46,828 nucleotides of DNA from Hungatella sp. (GTDB taxonomy: Bacteria > Bacillota > Clostridia > Lachnospirales > Lachnospiraceae). The stretch's first letter is position 1; each line of letters begins with the position of its first letter. Location of the stretch: the NCBI GenBank assembly GCA_022796015.1, contig JAAWHU010000020.1, positions 1-46,828 on the forward strand. The letters are read 5' to 3'. Under the pieces are notes generated by a model, which saw nothing but the letters and a program-made list of their open reading frames with translations, searched no databases and had not been told where the DNA came from. Positions 34,324-42,149 of this stretch are shown piece after piece. Made by a program: the position numbers and the translations under genes.

Positions 34324-34728
34324 TTGGACAACCTGAAAGATAAATTCCGCCGGTTTATGGTGGGGCGTTATGGGATGGACGAACTGAACCGGTTTCTGAC
34401 TATTATGACCGCCGTTTTGATTGGGGCGAATCTCTTTGCCAGAAGCAGTATCCTCTTCTGGATGGAGCTGATATGTGTGGTTCTCGTGTATGGGCGGATG
34501 TTCTCCAGGAATACGGGAAGAAGATTTCAGGAGAATCAGCGATTTCTCCGATATGAATTTTATGGGAAGGAATATGTAAGGAACCTAAAATTCCGATGGA
34601 AAGAGGCCCGCAGATATAAGATTTTCCGATGCCCTGGCTGCGGACAGAGGATCAGGATTCCCAGAGGCCATGGGAAAGTCCAGATTCACTGTAAAAGCTG
34701 CGGCAATGATTTCCTGGGCAGGAGCTGA
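34324..34728 (+). CDS. small membrane protein with C-terminal zinc ribbon
   Basis: A 134-residue protein I cannot name. Residues about 20-58 hold two hydrophobic segments ([13 protein letters not shown] and [15 protein letters not shown]). The C-terminal CPGC...CKSC spacing is a zinc-ribbon pattern. The middle is basic and helical ([27 protein letters not shown]). It starts with TTG at 34324, with AGGAGG 5 bases before it. It lies 12 bases after the thiE-thiD gene, so it is probably co-transcribed. Its function is unknown. Confidence 0.7.
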   Translation: MDNLKDKFRRFMVGRYGMDELNRFLTIMTAVLIGANLFARSSILFWMELICVVLVYGRMFSRNTGRRFQENQRFLRYEFYGKEYVRNLKFRWKEARRYKIFRCPGCGQRIRIPRGHGKVQIHCKSCGNDFLGRS

Positions 34729-34777
34729 TAGGGCCCCTTTGGCGCGGACAAAAAAGATAATAAAAAAGGAGAATACT

Positions 34778-36004
34778 ATGCAGTGTTATGACGAATTGGT
34801 AGCCCGGGGGCTGATCGCCCAGGTGACAGATGAAGAAGAGATCAGAAATATGGTAAATCAGGGGAAGGCCGTGTTCTACATCGGCTTTGACCCTACGGCG
34901 GACAGCCTCCATGTCGGGCATTTTATGGCGCTGTGTCTCATGAAGAGGCTGCAGATGGCAGGCAACAAGCCCATTGCACTGATCGGCGGCGGGACAGGCA
35001 TGGTGGGAGATCCGTCTGGAAGAACGGATATGCGTCAGATGATGACTGTGGAGACCATTGAACACAACTGTGAATGCTTTAAGAAGCAGATGAGCAAGTT
35101 TATTGATTTTTCTGAGGGCAAGGCCCTTATGGTCAACAACGCAGACTGGCTCCTTGATCTGAATTATGTGGAGCTTCTGCGGGAGGTAGGTTCCTGCTTC
35201 TCCGTGAACAATATGCTGCGTGCGGAGTGCTACAAGCAGCGCATGGAGAAGGGTCTGAGCTTTCTGGAATTCAATTACATGATTATGCAGAGCTATGATT
35301 TCTACGAGCTGTTTAAGCGGTACGGCTGCAACATGCAGTTCGGCGGAGACGATCAGTGGAGCAACATGCTGGGCGGTACCGAGCTGATCCGCCGGAAGCT
35401 GGGCAAGGATGCCTACGCTATGACCATCACCCTCCTGTTGAACTCCGAGGGAAAGAAGATGGGCAAGACCCAGTCCGGTGCCGTATGGCTTGACCCTGGT
35501 AAGACCTCCCCCTTCGAGTTTTACCAGTACTGGAGAAATGTGGCAGATGCAGATGTGCTTAAGTGCCTGCGGATGCTTACCTTCCTGCCTCTTGAGGAGA
35601 TTGACGCCATGGACAAGTGGGAGGGAAGCCAGTTAAATACGGCCAAAGAGATTCTTGCCTATGAGCTGACAAAGTTAGTCCATGGGGAGGAGGAGGCCGA
35701 GAAAGCCAAAGAAGCTTCCAGAGCGCTGTTTAAGGGACAGGGAAGCCTGGAGAATATGCCATCCCATGAACTGAAGGAAGAGGACTTCAATGAGGAAGGT
35801 CTTGTGGATATTCTTGCAGTTCTTGTGAAGTCAGGTCTGGCTCCTTCTCGTGCAGAAGCCAGGAGGAACGTGGAGCAGGGCGGAGTCTCCGTGAACGGAG
35901 AACCTGTGAAGGATGTGAAGAAGACCTTTGGAAAAGAAGATTTCTCCGGCGAAGGGATGATTGTGAAGCGGGGGAAGAAGAACTTTATGAGGGTGACCTT
36001 ATAG
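34778..36004 (+). CDS. tyrS: tyrosyl-tRNA synthetase
   Basis: The 408-residue class I synthetase attaches tyrosine to tRNA-Tyr. The HIGH motif is HVGH (H45-H48), the KMSKS loop is KKMGKT (226-231), and [15 protein letters not shown] and [11 protein letters not shown] form the tyrosine site. A C-terminal S4 RNA-binding domain is present ([18 protein letters not shown]). The start at 34778 has AAAGGAG upstream; the frame is open for another 36 codons, but they overlap the previous gene. There is no T-box leader in the 49-bp gap upstream. Confidence 0.96.
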   Translation: MQCYDELVARGLIAQVTDEEEIRNMVNQGKAVFYIGFDPTADSLHVGHFMALCLMKRLQMAGNKPIALIGGGTGMVGDPSGRTDMRQMMTVETIEHNCECFKKQMSKFIDFSEGKALMVNNADWLLDLNYVELLREVGSCFSVNNMLRAECYKQRMEKGLSFLEFNYMIMQSYDFYELFKRYGCNMQFGGDDQWSNMLGGTELIRRKLGKDAYAMTITLLLNSEGKKMGKTQSGAVWLDPGKTSPFEFYQYWRNVADADVLKCLRMLTFLPLEEIDAMDKWEGSQLNTAKEILAYELTKLVHGEEEAEKAKEASRALFKGQGSLENMPSHELKEEDFNEEGLVDILAVLVKSGLAPSRAEARRNVEQGGVSVNGEPVKDVKKTFGKEDFSGEGMIVKRGKKNFMRVTL

Positions 36005-36025
36005 AAGGCAGCGGCAATAAAGGAG

Positions 36026-36054
36026 TTGTAAAGTGTTGTGGAATGATATAAGAT
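36026..36054 (+). promoter_or_regulatory. promoter for the tyrosine recombinase
   Basis: TTGTAA (36026-36031) and TAAGAT (36049-36054) are separated by 17 bases, followed by AGGAGG and the start at 36087. This is a moderate match. Confidence 0.45.
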
Positions 36055-36086
36055 TAGAACCACATCACTTTTTCAGGAGGTTCCCC

Positions 36087-36932
36087 ATGGAAAAACGTAT
36101 TTTGACTCCCGCCCATATTGCCGCCTATGCCGTCCAGCTTCGGATCGAGGAGCGAGCTGCTGCCACTGTTGACAAATACCTCCATGACGTCGGTGCCTTT
36201 GCCGCTTTCCTGGTGAACTGCCCGGTGACGAAGGAAGCGGTCACCCAGTGGAAGTCCCAGCTTCTGGCCCAGGGTCTGGCTCCCGCCACGGTCAACGCCA
36301 AGCTCTCCGCCGTGAATGGTCTGTTCCGCCTCCTGGGCTGGGAGGACTGCCGGGTGAAGTTCTTAAAGGTTCAGCGGCGGGCCTTTCGGGATACCTCACG
36401 GGAGCTGACCAGGCCCGAGTACCAGCGTCTGGTGGAAACGGCCAGGCGGCAGGGGGATGAGTGGCTGGCCCTGGCTATGGAGGCCCTGTGCGGAGCGGGG
36501 CTGCGGGTATCCGAGCTGTCCTATCTCACTGCAGAGGCCGTCCGGGCGGGCAGGGTGGACGTGGCGCTGAAAGGAAAGATCCGTACTATCCTCCTGCCGG
36601 GGAAGCTGGCGAAGAAGCTGAAAAAATATGCCCGAAAACAAAAAATCGCCTCCGGCGCGATCTTTCGCTCCGGGGACGGTATGCCCTTCTCCCGCTTTCA
36701 AATCTGGCGGGCCATGAAATCTTTGTGCAAGGAAGCGGAAGTACTCTCCTCTAAAGTCTTCCCTCACAACCTGCGTCACCTGTTCGCCGCCGCCTTCTAC
36801 CGCGCTACCCGGGACATCGTAAAGCTGGCAGATGTGCTGGGACACAGTTCTATTAATACCACTCGTATTTACCTGCTGTCCACTGTTGAGGAGCACGCCC
36901 GATGCCTGGAAGGTCTGGGGTTGGTCAGTTAG
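36087..36932 (+). CDS. tyrosine recombinase (XerC/XerD-like integrase)
   Basis: The 281-residue phage-type integrase has an N-terminal SAM-like DNA-binding domain (TVDKYLHDVGAFAAFL, LAPATVNAKLSAVNGLFRLLG). The catalytic domain has the full set: R140 (GAGLRVSELS), K164 in the beta-hairpin, H227 and R230 (HNLRHLFA), H253 (DVLGHSS) and Y262 (TRIYLLS). CAGGAGG lies 6 bases before ATG 36087. There is no excisionase, relaxase or phage gene beside it. It sits after tyrS and before an AP2 protein and a surface protein, so it may move or invert nearby DNA. A dif-like inverted motif follows 38 bases after its stop. Confidence 0.93.
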   Translation: MEKRILTPAHIAAYAVQLRIEERAAATVDKYLHDVGAFAAFLVNCPVTKEAVTQWKSQLLAQGLAPATVNAKLSAVNGLFRLLGWEDCRVKFLKVQRRAFRDTSRELTRPEYQRLVETARRQGDEWLALAMEALCGAGLRVSELSYLTAEAVRAGRVDVALKGKIRTILLPGKLAKKLKKYARKQKIASGAIFRSGDGMPFSRFQIWRAMKSLCKEAEVLSSKVFPHNLRHLFAAAFYRATRDIVKLADVLGHSSINTTRIYLLSTVEEHARCLEGLGLVS

Positions 36933-36970
36933 TCTACGGAATTTGTCTTCTGTGATATGGAACAAATCTC

Positions 36971-36996
36971 TTACATAATATCATGATTATTATACC
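36971..36996. promoter_or_regulatory. dif-like AT-rich inverted motif after the recombinase
   Basis: TTACATAAT (36971-36979) and ATTATACC (36989-36996) flank the palindromic core ATCATGAT. TTACATAAT is the complement of the half-site ATTATGTAA found in Firmicutes dif sites. The spacer between the arms is 9 bases rather than the canonical 6-8. A recombination site for the adjacent tyrosine recombinase is possible; this is inference. Confidence 0.35.
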
Positions 36997-37086
36997 ATAC
37001 GCTGCTCAGGATTTGCAATAGCTGTGCCAGATTTTGGGCATGAAAATACGGCCGCAAAAGCCCTTGTTTTTGCAGTCTGAGTTAAT

Positions 37087-37129
37087 GCGCCCTGTCGTTC
37101 TCAATTCGGAACGGCAAGGCGCTTTTTTT
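37087..37129 (+). terminator. intrinsic terminator after the recombinase
   Basis: GCGCCCTGTCGTTC (37087-37100) pairs with GAACGGCAAGGCGC (37109-37122), with one G-U pair and one mismatch, followed by seven T. It separates the recombinase from the AP2 gene, within the 287-bp gap 36933-37219. A smaller hairpin with a GCAAAA/TTTTTGC stem lies just upstream. Confidence 0.88.
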
Positions 37130-37219
37130 GCGCCTATTTCAGAGGTTTGCCTATCTTCCTTATGGGAAAAACGGCACAGAAGACAAATTCTGTTTGGCTT
37201 TCAGGGAGGGGGAGGTGAT

Positions 37220-37711
37220 ATGTCTGTGAGCGGACATTCCAGGAAGAAGTTGGATCTGACGGGCCAGCGGTATGGGAAATTAACTGTACTGGGCCCGGCG
37301 GCAAACATCGGGAATCGGACGGCGTGGCTGTGCCGGTGCGACTGCGGGCGGGAGAAAACAGTAAAGACCTATCACCTGCGATGCGGTCACACCAAGACCT
37401 GCGGCTGTCAGAACGGGGCCGGAGGCTCCCGGTCTGCGCTTGGACTGACCTATATCGACGGGACCTGTGTGGAGATGCTGCGTGCAAGGACGGTGCGCAG
37501 GAACAATACCAGCGGAGTGCCGGGGGTGGACTGGCAGGAGGCCAAGGGCTTGTGGCGGGCCGCCATCTGCTTCAAGGGAAAACGATATTATCTGGGCGCC
37601 TACCATCGTTTTGAGGACGCGGTTAAAGCCCGCAGGCTGGCGGAGGAAAACCTCCACCGCAAGTTTTTAGAGGAATTTACTCAGGCAAAATCCGCCGGGG
37701 TCAATTCATAA
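37220..37711 (+). CDS. AP2/ERF-like DNA-binding domain protein
   Basis: The 163-residue protein has an N-terminal region with a Cys-rich zinc-like pattern (LCRCDCGREKTV, CGHTKTCGC) and a C-terminal AP2 domain (SGVPGVDWQEAKGLWRAAIC, GKRYYLGAYHRFEDAVKARR). Bacterial AP2 domains are common in phages and in homing endonucleases next to an HNH nuclease; no HNH catalytic core is visible here, so it may be a stand-alone DNA-binding protein. The start at 37220 has a GGGAGGGGGAGG site upstream; the longer open frame to 37034 reads through the terminator. It follows the recombinase and precedes a small peptide gene. Confidence 0.78.
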   Translation: MSVSGHSRKKLDLTGQRYGKLTVLGPAANIGNRTAWLCRCDCGREKTVKTYHLRCGHTKTCGCQNGAGGSRSALGLTYIDGTCVEMLRARTVRRNNTSGVPGVDWQEAKGLWRAAICFKGKRYYLGAYHRFEDAVKARRLAEENLHRKFLEEFTQAKSAGVNS

Positions 37712-37740
37712 ACATTGAACAAAACAAGGAGGGATGTGTT

Positions 37741-37866
37741 ATGACAGCAGAGCCAGTTCCCCCATGGGGATGTTCCGCCGCCGTCAGCGTCATCGGCGGT
37801 GGGCCATTGACTGACGCTTTTGGCAAACCATGGGAAACCGTGGGACTGCAAAGCTATGGGAACTAA
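37741..37866 (+). CDS. small ORF, 41 residues, unknown
   Basis: An ATG at 37741 follows an AAGGAGGG site and reads 41 codons (begins MTAEPVPPWGCSAAVS, ends GLQSYGN) to a TAA. It lies 29 bases after the AP2 gene. There are no membrane segments and no family I recognise. Several inverted repeats overlap it (for example CCGCCG/CGGCGG at 37778-37799), so it may be an RNA element instead of a gene. Low confidence that it is translated. Confidence 0.3.
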   Translation: MTAEPVPPWGCSAAVSVIGGGPLTDAFGKPWETVGLQSYGN

Positions 37867-37965
37867 GGCATCGTTGATAACGGACAATAAAACGGTGCTA
37901 CGTTAGCCCGGCTGCTGGAAATGGCACGCCGCCTGAAAGGGCGGTTCGCAGAGCCAGGGGCCTAA
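37857..37965 (+). pseudogene. possible decayed reading frame between AP2 gene and LPXTG gene
   Basis: An ATG at 37857 starts MGTKASLITDNKTVL and runs into a TAG. A second frame then continues coherently as ARLLEMARRLKGRFAEPGA up to TAA 37963-37965. Omitting five bases (CGTTA) joins the two into one helical sequence. This suggests a frameshifted remnant, but the stretch is short. The 338-bp gap 37712-38049 holds this and the 41-residue ORF. Its last part also has palindromes (GCAGC/GCTGC, GGCC/GGCC). GCAGAGCCAG occurs twice, at 37747 and 37948. Confidence 0.25.
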
Positions 37966-38049
37966 GGTCGGCCTATCCAAAGGGGGGCCTGATGATGGCA
38001 GCCCAGCTGCCGGATACTTTGCGTCCGTAATCCTGCAAAGAAAGGAAAG

Positions 38050-41000
38050 ATGACTATGAAAAACATGAGAAAATTAAGAAGGCGCGGCCTGTCCCTGCTG
38101 CTGTCCCTGATCCTGTGCGTGAGTATGCTGTCTGTTGATGCGTTCGCTATGGAAGGCAGTGATTTCAGCGTACCAACCGTGGAGCAGGTGGAAAGCATCA
38201 GCGGCACCGCGGCAGATGAAACATCTGAAGCCTTAGTTGATACTCCCAACGAGGAGCCGACAGAAGGCGAAGCTCCCACAGAGGAAGCCATTGAAACAGA
38301 GGATACCATGGGGGAGAGTGGTGAATCTGAAGCTCCCACGGAGGAGAGTGGTGAAGCAGAGGATACCACGGAGGAGAGTGCTGAAGTGGAGGACTCCACG
38401 GAGGAAAGTACCGAATCTGAAGCTCCCACGGAGGAGAGTGGTGAAGCAGAGGATATCACGGAGGAGAGTACAGAAGCAGAGGATTCTGCGGAAGAGAGTG
38501 GTGAAGCAGAAACCTCTGAGGTCGAGACCCCGGCCGAGGGAGAAATTCCATCGGAAGGCGAGACATCAGAGGAAGGCAAACCGCCTGTTGCAGACGAGAC
38601 CACCCCAGCAGGTGAAACTCCTTCTGAAAGCAAGTCCCCTGTTGCAGAGGAGACTACTGCTGCAGAGAAAGCTCCCGCAGAGAATAAGGCCCCTGCAGCA
38701 GGAAAGGTTCCGGCCGAGACCAAAGCTCCGGCAGCAAGCAAGCCTTTGGCGCAGGAAAAGACCCCGGCTGAAGTTCAGGAATTTTTGGATGCTGTGGCCG
38801 AACTGCCTGACACCGACGAGATTACACCTGACAACGCCGAGGAGATCGGAGAGCAGGTCAATGAGGTACTGGATCTGTATGAGGGACTGGTAGATGCCGG
38901 CCTGGATGAGCATGAGGGTGTGGCAGAGGCGCTGGAGATCGTCTACGCCGTCTATGAGGCGGTGCTGGAAGCGGAGGAGATTGGTGCCGGCAGTACACTG
39001 GCCAGCGGTTATGTGCCTGTAGAGAATGTAACGATTGATCCTGATGGAAAACCTACTGGTCAGGTTGCCAATGGAAAGGTCAGAAATTCTGGTCAAACGC
39101 TGACCATGAAGGTAGGGCAAAAGGCCAGCTTCCTGCTGGGTGCACCTAAAAACATTTTAACCGGCAGATCCTGTGGTCATACCATAGCGATCTATACCCC
39201 TTCCGACTACTGTGATATCTCACTTATTGACAATAGTAAGCAAGAACTTGTAGGCAACCCTGAATACGCTGCCGGCAATAATAATGGTACCAGGGTGTTT
39301 GATACTATATTTGAAGCCCTGAAGCCTGGTAGCAGTGACGATGTACGTGTTTGCTATTATGCTAATTTCGGTATTGTTTTTACGAATCCCTCTTTGAACT
39401 ATGGTTATGTACGATGTCCGATATGCTCTCGGCAGACGTTGGTGTACAAGGATGTGAAGTGGTATCGTTACAATGACGTCTTTGGTATCACTGTCAAGGC
39501 CGACTATGTAGTGAACTACGACCTGAATGGCGGTACTGGTATAATCAACCCGACGGAAGATTCTCTTGCCAGCACTACCGCTCACTTGACTGTTACCTCT
39601 ACTGTTCCAACTAGGGAAGATGGTTATAGTTTCCTGGGCTGGTCGGAAGATAAGAACGCCATAGAGCCGACATATCAGGCAGGTGACCCGATCACATTGG
39701 AATGGGAAGAGGGCCAAGGCAGCCCTGACAACCCTGTCAGCAAGACCCTCTACGCTGTATGGAAGATAGGCGGCAGCCCCAGTATCCCCCAGGACCTGAC
39801 CGTCACCAAGACCCCCAGCAAGGAATACCCTGAAGTGGGTGAGGAGTTTAAATACACGATTAAGGTAGAGAATCCCGAGGCCGAGAAGGCTATTGTGCGC
39901 ATTACAGACCGACTGGATGAAGGACTGGACTTTATGCATGCCAGCGACCAGGGTACTTATGACGAAGCTACCCGCACCGTGACATGGGAAGACATCACGA
40001 TTCCCAGATATGGTTCTAAGGAAGTGAACCTTTTTGTCAAGGCTAACCGTTCGGGTGAGATCTACAACGAAGCCAAAGTTACCTGGGACGTGTACAGCAT
40101 CAGCGGGAATACCACCATAGAGGTGCAGGAGCCCGTGAGCGCAGAATACAGCGTGATCTACCAGTGGTCTGGTCTGCCCGATGGGCACAATGAGATTCTT
40201 CCCGTAGAGCCCAACCACAAAGCCGGCGACAACGTGAGTGTAGACACGACATACATGGAAGGAACGGAAGTTATGATCGGTGAGGGCGAGGACGCAAAGA
40301 CCTACGTCTTTTCTGGTTGGAGCACCGAGGACGCGGCTGTCTCTGAAGGCAAATTTATTATGCCCGGCTATAACGTGGTTATCGAAGGGATCTGGACTCC
40401 CAAGACGACCGGAGAGCCCGAGAATCCTAAGGAGAAAATTTCTTACACTGTGATACACGAGTACTATACGGATGAAGGTCTTGACGGCTTTACCAGCAGC
40501 AGTTTTATGGGCAATGAGGGAGATTCCATAAGCGCCGATGACATTGGAAAGGTGACCTCTTACGACGGAAGAAGCTACAGCTTTACCGAAGCTGCCCCTG
40601 ACAGCATCATCCTGGTAAAGGATGGGGCCAATACGATCACCCTGCGGTATGATCGGACCAGTCCGAAGCCGGAAAATCCAAAGCCAGACCCGAAACCGGA
40701 AGATCCAAAGCCGGATCCAAAACCAGAAGATCCAAAGCCAGACCCGAAACCGGAAGACCCAAAGCCGGATCCAAAACCAGAAGATCCAAAGCCAGACCCG
40801 AAACCGGAAGATCCAAAACCGGATCCGAAGCCGGAAGATCCAAAGCCAGACCCGAAGCCGGAAGATCCAAAACCGGATCCGAAACCGGAAGATCCGAAAC
40901 CGGAAGATCCGAAACCGGAAGATCCGAAACCGGATCCAACACCTGAGCCGCCTTACCATGAGCCGTCCAACGATGACTCAAGCTATGATGACTCTGGCTA

Positions 41001-41271
41001 CAATGACCCGGAGCCAGTGGTTCCAGGGCCTGCGGCAGATATCCCGGATGAGGCCGTACCCTTGGCCTACATTCCCGATGCCTATGTACCCTTAAGCGAG
41101 GCTCCGGTAACAGATACGGTTATCATCAACATTGTTGATGAAGATGTGCCTCTGGCGGGCCTGCCCAAGACAGGAGACGATTCCCATAATTGGATGTTCT
41201 CCGCACTGATTTCTGGTCTGGGCCTGGTTTGGCTTATGCTGAACAAGAAACGTGAGGCAGAAGAGAACTAA
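38050..41271 (+). CDS. large LPXTG-anchored surface protein
   Basis: The 1073-residue protein has a signal peptide (RRRGLSLLLSLILCVSMLSV, cleavage after DAFA near residue 33). A long acidic repeat region rich in Thr, Ser and Glu follows (about 34-235; EESGEAED units). Next come a helical part (to about 315) and beta domains: an InlB B-like repeat (about 485-575, YDLNGGTG, FLGWSEDK), a DUF11-like domain (about 577-695), a SHIRT/InlB-like repeat (about 700-790) and a MucBP-like domain (about 797-870). About nine 9-residue PKPEDPKPD-type stalk repeats end near residue 962. The sorting signal is LPKTG (1038-1042) with a hydrophobic stretch and basic tail. It is sortase-anchored to the wall, probably as an adhesin. 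No sortase gene is nearby. Confidence 0.93.
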   Translation: MTMKNMRKLRRRGLSLLLSLILCVSMLSVDAFAMEGSDFSVPTVEQVESISGTAADETSEALVDTPNEEPTEGEAPTEEAIETEDTMGESGESEAPTEESGEAEDTTEESAEVEDSTEESTESEAPTEESGEAEDITEESTEAEDSAEESGEAETSEVETPAEGEIPSEGETSEEGKPPVADETTPAGETPSESKSPVAEETTAAEKAPAENKAPAAGKVPAETKAPAASKPLAQEKTPAEVQEFLDAVAELPDTDEITPDNAEEIGEQVNEVLDLYEGLVDAGLDEHEGVAEALEIVYAVYEAVLEAEEIGAGSTLASGYVPVENVTIDPDGKPTGQVANGKVRNSGQTLTMKVGQKASFLLGAPKNILTGRSCGHTIAIYTPSDYCDISLIDNSKQELVGNPEYAAGNNNGTRVFDTIFEALKPGSSDDVRVCYYANFGIVFTNPSLNYGYVRCPICSRQTLVYKDVKWYRYNDVFGITVKADYVVNYDLNGGTGIINPTEDSLASTTAHLTVTSTVPTREDGYSFLGWSEDKNAIEPTYQAGDPITLEWEEGQGSPDNPVSKTLYAVWKIGGSPSIPQDLTVTKTPSKEYPEVGEEFKYTIKVENPEAEKAIVRITDRLDEGLDFMHASDQGTYDEATRTVTWEDITIPRYGSKEVNLFVKANRSGEIYNEAKVTWDVYSISGNTTIEVQEPVSAEYSVIYQWSGLPDGHNEILPVEPNHKAGDNVSVDTTYMEGTEVMIGEGEDAKTYVFSGWSTEDAAVSEGKFIMPGYNVVIEGIWTPKTTGEPENPKEKISYTVIHEYYTDEGLDGFTSSSFMGNEGDSISADDIGKVTSYDGRSYSFTEAAPDSIILVKDGANTITLRYDRTSPKPENPKPDPKPEDPKPDPKPEDPKPDPKPEDPKPDPKPEDPKPDPKPEDPKPDPKPEDPKPDPKPEDPKPDPKPEDPKPEDPKPEDPKPDPTPEPPYHEPSNDDSSYDDSGYNDPEPVVPGPAADIPDEAVPLAYIPDAYVPLSEAPVTDTVIINIVDEDVPLAGLPKTGDDSHNWMFSALISGLGLVWLMLNKKREAEEN
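40660..40940 (+). repeat. 27-bp tandem repeats coding for the Pro/Lys stalk
   Basis: Near-identical 27-bp units encode KPEDPKPDP over about 280 bp inside the LPXTG gene. Synonymous changes (CCA/CCG, AAG/AAA) are spread among units, so the array is not newly made. Such arrays can change length by slippage or recombination. Confidence 0.9.
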
Positions 41272-41320
41272 AAGCTCTGTCTTTTAGCACAGGCGGTATA
41301 AAAAACTACTGCCCTAAAGG

Positions 41321-41350
41321 GAGGCTGCTGCATATCCGTGCAGCAGCCTC
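41321..41350 (+). terminator. strong hairpin after the LPXTG gene
   Basis: A perfect 12-bp stem GAGGCTGCTGCA (41321-41332) / TGCAGCAGCCTC (41339-41350) lies 50 bases after the stop codon. The bases after it (TATGATTATAA) contain only scattered T, so termination is plausible but not textbook. Confidence 0.6.
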
Positions 41351-41391
41351 TATGATTATAAAGAACAGGAATATTATGAAAAACATTTGAA

Positions 41392-41907
41392 ATGAGGGAG
41401 AGCGATAAGCAGATGGTTCAGGAGCGAGAAAAGAGAGCAGATGCAGCATATGCCTGTAAAGGTAATACCCAGATTTTAGTATATATCCGTAAGGGAGAAC
41501 AGAGGATGAGCGGTGAATTCCGCCATCTGTTTTCTGATGAGTTTATAGAGTTTGATTCCATTTCTGAATTCATCTTTTTGGCAGAGCTGATGCTGGAGGA
41601 GCTGGGTTCTCCAAAGGCGTCAACAGAGTGCAGAAGAACCTGGGGCCGGGATAGGGAAAGAAAGGAGTTCTTTGGCAGAAAGCCGAAGCTTCTAGAGGTT
41701 CCTCCTGTGGGAACAATGAAAAAGGGAAGGGAATGCTTTCTCATATGCATACAATACCGTCAGAATTCCAGCTGGCAGGGGCAGATTCGCTGGATCGGGA
41801 GACAAGATTACAGCAGGACATTCAGAAGTGTTCTGGAATTAATTATGATTCTGGAGCATTCCTTTCATATAGAAGAGGGTATAGGTGATTGCGAAAGTCA
41901 AAATTGA
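41392..41907 (+). CDS. hypothetical protein, unknown family
   Basis: A 171-residue protein I do not recognise. The N-terminal part reads as a strand-turn-helix (TQILVYIRKGEQRMSGEFRH). It continues with FSDEFIEFDSISEFIFLAEL and ends with YSRTFRSVLELIMILEHSFH, which gives the impression of a small alpha/beta fold. There is no signal peptide or membrane segment. The start is uncertain; ATG 41392 has little ribosome-binding site, and ATG 41413 is a possible alternative with AGGGAG 12 bases upstream. Its last six codons (DCESQN) overlap the left arm of the repeat element that begins at 41889. Confidence 0.55.
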   Translation: MRESDKQMVQEREKRADAAYACKGNTQILVYIRKGEQRMSGEFRHLFSDEFIEFDSISEFIFLAELMLEELGSPKASTECRRTWGRDRERKEFFGRKPKLLEVPPVGTMKKGRECFLICIQYRQNSSWQGQIRWIGRQDYSRTFRSVLELIMILEHSFHIEEGIGDCESQN

Positions 41908-42090
41908 AAGAATATTCTGACCATACATGTCATCCAAAGCCTGCTGCACCAAGCATTCCAATGAGCCCAGGAAAGCAGAACCTAGTCGGGATTAGACCCT
42001 CCTGTGTTATATGGTCTCATTTTCATGGCGCAAATGTTTTTTTCTGTCATATATTGTCAGAATATTCAGCTAAGTTTTGAGTTTCGCAAA
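41889..42090 (+). repeat. dispersed palindromic repeat, complete copy C (MITE-like)
   Basis: The 202-bp element is bounded by imperfect terminal inverted repeats of about 38 bp: TTGCGAAAGTCAAAATTG...GAATATTCTGAC on the left and its complement GTCAGAATATTC...TTTTGAGTTTCGCAAA on the right. The centre (41955-42060) matches copy B. No protein is encoded, so mobilisation would need a transposase supplied in trans. The size and inverted ends fit a MITE. Confidence 0.85.
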
Positions 42091-42149
42091 TTCATTCCAT
42101 AGGAAAGTGGGTTCTATCAAATAAAAAGTCCTCCAAGCAGGATACTTTT

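Noticed and set aside
34729..34777. T-box leader before tyrS
   Set aside because: Only 49 bases separate tyrS from the previous gene, with no specifier stem or TGGNACCGCG-type sequence.
40660..40940. CRISPR-like array
   Set aside because: The 27-bp units are contiguous with no unique spacers and encode a proline-rich stalk in frame.
39220..40959. A 579-codon open frame on the minus strand through the LPXTG gene
   Set aside because: Its sequence is an arginine/tryptophan/phenylalanine repeat caused by reading the 27-bp stalk repeats backwards. The plus-strand protein has a signal peptide, domains and an LPXTG motif, so it is the real gene.
40622..41095. A 157-codon plus-strand frame overlapping the stalk repeats
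   Set aside because: It is a low-complexity Ile/Gln/Lys/Arg shadow of the KPEDPKPDP repeats in another frame, with no ribosome-binding site.
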